Assembly (NCBI GenBank): GCA_037783545.1
Contig: JBBELK010000329.1
Span: 944,501-1,008,500 of the forward strand
DNA from: Henricia sp. BOLD:AAB3569
Taxonomy: Eukaryota > Echinodermata > Asteroidea > Spinulosida > Echinasteridae
Direction of reading: 5' to 3'
Length of the DNA stretch: 64,000 nucleotides
The position numbers and the translations under genes are program-made. The notes under the pieces are model-generated. The model worked only from the letters and a program-made list of their open reading frames with translations, did not search any database and was not told where the DNA came from. Position 1 is the first letter of the stretch. Every line of letters begins with the position of its first letter. Of this stretch, positions 53,866 through 64,000 are shown one piece after another.

Positions 53866-54425
53866 CTTTTTATTCCTCTCAGTTGATGTTTTTACTGCAT
53901 GGTCGGGTCTAGTAGTACTAGATTAATATTTTCAGTATTAACTATGACAAATGTGACCAAAAGTTGCAGTATCAACAAGACCAAGAGCACGATGCATGCG
54001 ATCGATCGGTCGAACGTCGAAGTCAGGGAACCCGCACCTAGTACTTGACGAAAACATTGACCTTTGACCTAAGCATTCCTTTTGCAAAGTCTCAAAGTCG
54101 TTTTAAGAAGACTGAGTGACTTTTCTTCCACTTATAAATTTGTAATAGATTATTTTTAGACGTATGAACTTGGACAAAAATCATTAGGCCTAAAGTCATT
54201 AAAGATAGACAAAAGTAAATTTTACCTAGTTCACCGGTTTTGTTTAGACTGGTTCCCGCTCCACATATTCCACATACAACGACTGAATACTTAAAATCAG
54301 TCTAGTGATCGAATTTGTTGGTCCGGGAACCAGACTAGGTTTTGTTTTGTTGTCTCAGAGACCATAGAGGGCGCACTCTGACATTAACATTCACGTTTTG
54401 GGCAGTCTGATTTCGATTGAGCACG
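53866..54425. promoter_or_regulatory. Putative bidirectional promoter between SZT2 and CARM1
   Basis: Only 560 bp separate the two proposed start codons, which face away from each other. The stretch should contain both 5' UTRs and core promoters. I see no TATA box at an expected position. A short inverted repeat (TAGACTGGTTCCCG at about 54245 and its complement near 54330) lies within it. The call rests on geometry only. Confidence 0.5.
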
Positions 54426-62812
<8,387 letters not shown>

Positions 62813-62983
62813 GTAAGTCAAACGTGGTACAATGTAAAACCACATCAAATTAATAATCTATCATTAGCAAAAATCGAAGGTTTACTTTTTAAAATTCTCT
62901 TTAAAAAATCTAAACATACAAAAACTTTAAAAGGGCACATTTTCAGTTTTCTTTTGTTATGCACTAATTTTGAGTACCATGAC

Positions 62984-63126
62984 CAGCAGCCAATTTCACG
63001 AATCCTTGCGATCCTTTATTGCGTAAGCTGCGCAACATTCCTGTGAAAATTACACGCAAGCCTATGGGGCTCATGACATTTTCAAAAATAGCGCAAGCTA
63101 CGCAATTGTTCGTGAAATGGGCTGCA
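62984..63126. mobile_element. MITE, AGCAGCCGA family, copy 3 (reversed)
   Basis: Ends CAGCAGCCAATTTCACGAA and TTCGTGAAATGGGCTGC; more diverged than the other two copies. Confidence 0.8.
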
Positions 63127-63671
63127 AGCAGTCCAGGGTTCTCCCCACGTACAAATGTGCCTATCGGCCCGATACGCTGAAATTCCGGCCCGATACGCAG
63201 ACAAAATTGCCAATCAAAAAATTTAGCTCCCGATACGAGCAACAAAAAAATCAAAAATATCACACATGGTGCTGCTAAAGAATACAATAAAATTACCATA
63301 CATACATTTTCCCTCGTGAAAAAAGAACCACCGATAATTCATGGCAAAAAAATACTTTATTCTGATTCGCACGGCCGACCAAAAACAGCTCTAGATACGG
63401 TACGGCTGGCCCGGTCCCCCGGTCCAGAACGTGCCTAGTCTGGTTTCCGGACCAAAAGATTCCCAACTTTAGTGGGCGGTAACCAGTCCAACTCATGCCG
63501 ATCATCGTTTTAACTTAAACGTCATTGGCCAGAATTTACTAGCAACAGATCATATTATTTTTATCAGCTAATCAGCATGCGTTTTACAACACGAGTTGGC
63601 GGCCTCTTACTCTGAAAGGGAAATTCCCTGCACGTGAAATTCCTGGTCGGAGGTACCCAATACTACCTGGA
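63127..63671. other. CARM1 intron 9, repeat-like but unresolved
   Basis: CAGGGTTCTCCCCAC at 63134 resembles a hAT-type end, and CGGCCCGATACGC occurs twice. No matching right end was found and no exon is recognisable. Confidence 0.4.
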
Positions 63672-63935
63672 GGTGATGTTTACAGGCGCTACATACAATC
63701 TAGTATTCTGCTAGCTCACTTGCGGCATGCAAACGACGATCGCAATCAATTATTTTTCCATTTCGCCACGCATCAAGGGCCCATTGCCTTGTGTACAAAC
63801 TCGGCCCCAGACCGACTCGGCCCCCATTGCCTTGTGTACAAACTCGGCCCCAGACCAACTCGGCCCCCATTGCCTTGTGTACAAACTCGGCCCCAGACCA
63901 ACTCGGCCCCTATTGCCTTGTGTACAAACAAGCCA
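63672..63935. repeat. Second copy of the 54976 element's minisatellite region
   Basis: GATGTTTACAGGCGCTACAT and the following 100 bp match 55343-55450, then four units of the 43-bp repeat (TTGCCTTGTGTACAAACTCG). Confidence 0.88.
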
Positions 63936-64000
63936 GTGGCTCCTTATTTTATTTTTCTCCGTACAGCTGATCATGGCTTCAAACCTTGTGTGCAAAACAT

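Overview
The window is animal genomic DNA. It holds many GT-AG introns of 0.1-6 kb, tRNA-headed SINEs, CR1/L2-type and DIRS-type retrotransposons, many MITEs and foldback elements, and C/G-rich minisatellites. Protein similarity and repeat style suggest a marine invertebrate deuterostome (echinoderm, hemichordate or amphioxus). That placement is inference and no species is claimed. There are no bacterial-type operons, rRNA genes or CRISPR arrays.

Two host genes account for all the conserved coding sequence. (1) SZT2, the giant subunit of KICSTOR, which tethers GATOR1 to lysosomes and restrains mTORC1. It lies on the minus strand from about 53.87 kb leftwards. I resolved 46 exons whose phases chain without a break from a proposed start codon to residue 2929; the C-terminus lies beyond the left edge. 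(2) CARM1/PRMT4, an arginine methyltransferase, on the plus strand from 54,426. Nine exons (about 375 residues) are visible and the gene continues past the right edge. The two genes are head-to-head with about 560 bp between their start codons, so they probably share a bidirectional promoter region.

Layout: 0-2.2 kb is a large inverted repeat plus a TIR element. 2.2-13.4 kb holds the 3' exons of SZT2, and here exons 35, 37, 43 and probably 46 are each partly or wholly duplicated beside minisatellites or G/C-rich tracts. 13.46-18.82 kb is a complete but decayed DIRS-like tyrosine-recombinase retrotransposon inside an SZT2 intron. 19-31 kb holds the central SZT2 exons and a decayed non-LTR element. 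31.6-35.0 kb is a nearly intact CR1/L2-like element inserted antisense in an intron. 35-53.9 kb holds the 5' exons of SZT2 with a broken Tc1/mariner element and several MITEs. 54.4-64 kb is CARM1, with TIR elements, a foldback element made of tandem subrepeats, two SINEs and an RT fragment in its introns.

The most unusual signal is in the 3' third of SZT2. A short exon exists in three full copies plus one partial copy, separated by G-rich minisatellites. Joining two copies would create an immediate stop, as expected of mutually exclusive or poison exons, and one copy has lost its 5' splice site to a small TIR insertion. Nearby, the 3' end of another exon together with its 5' splice site has been amplified into about 25 tandem units over 2.4 kb.
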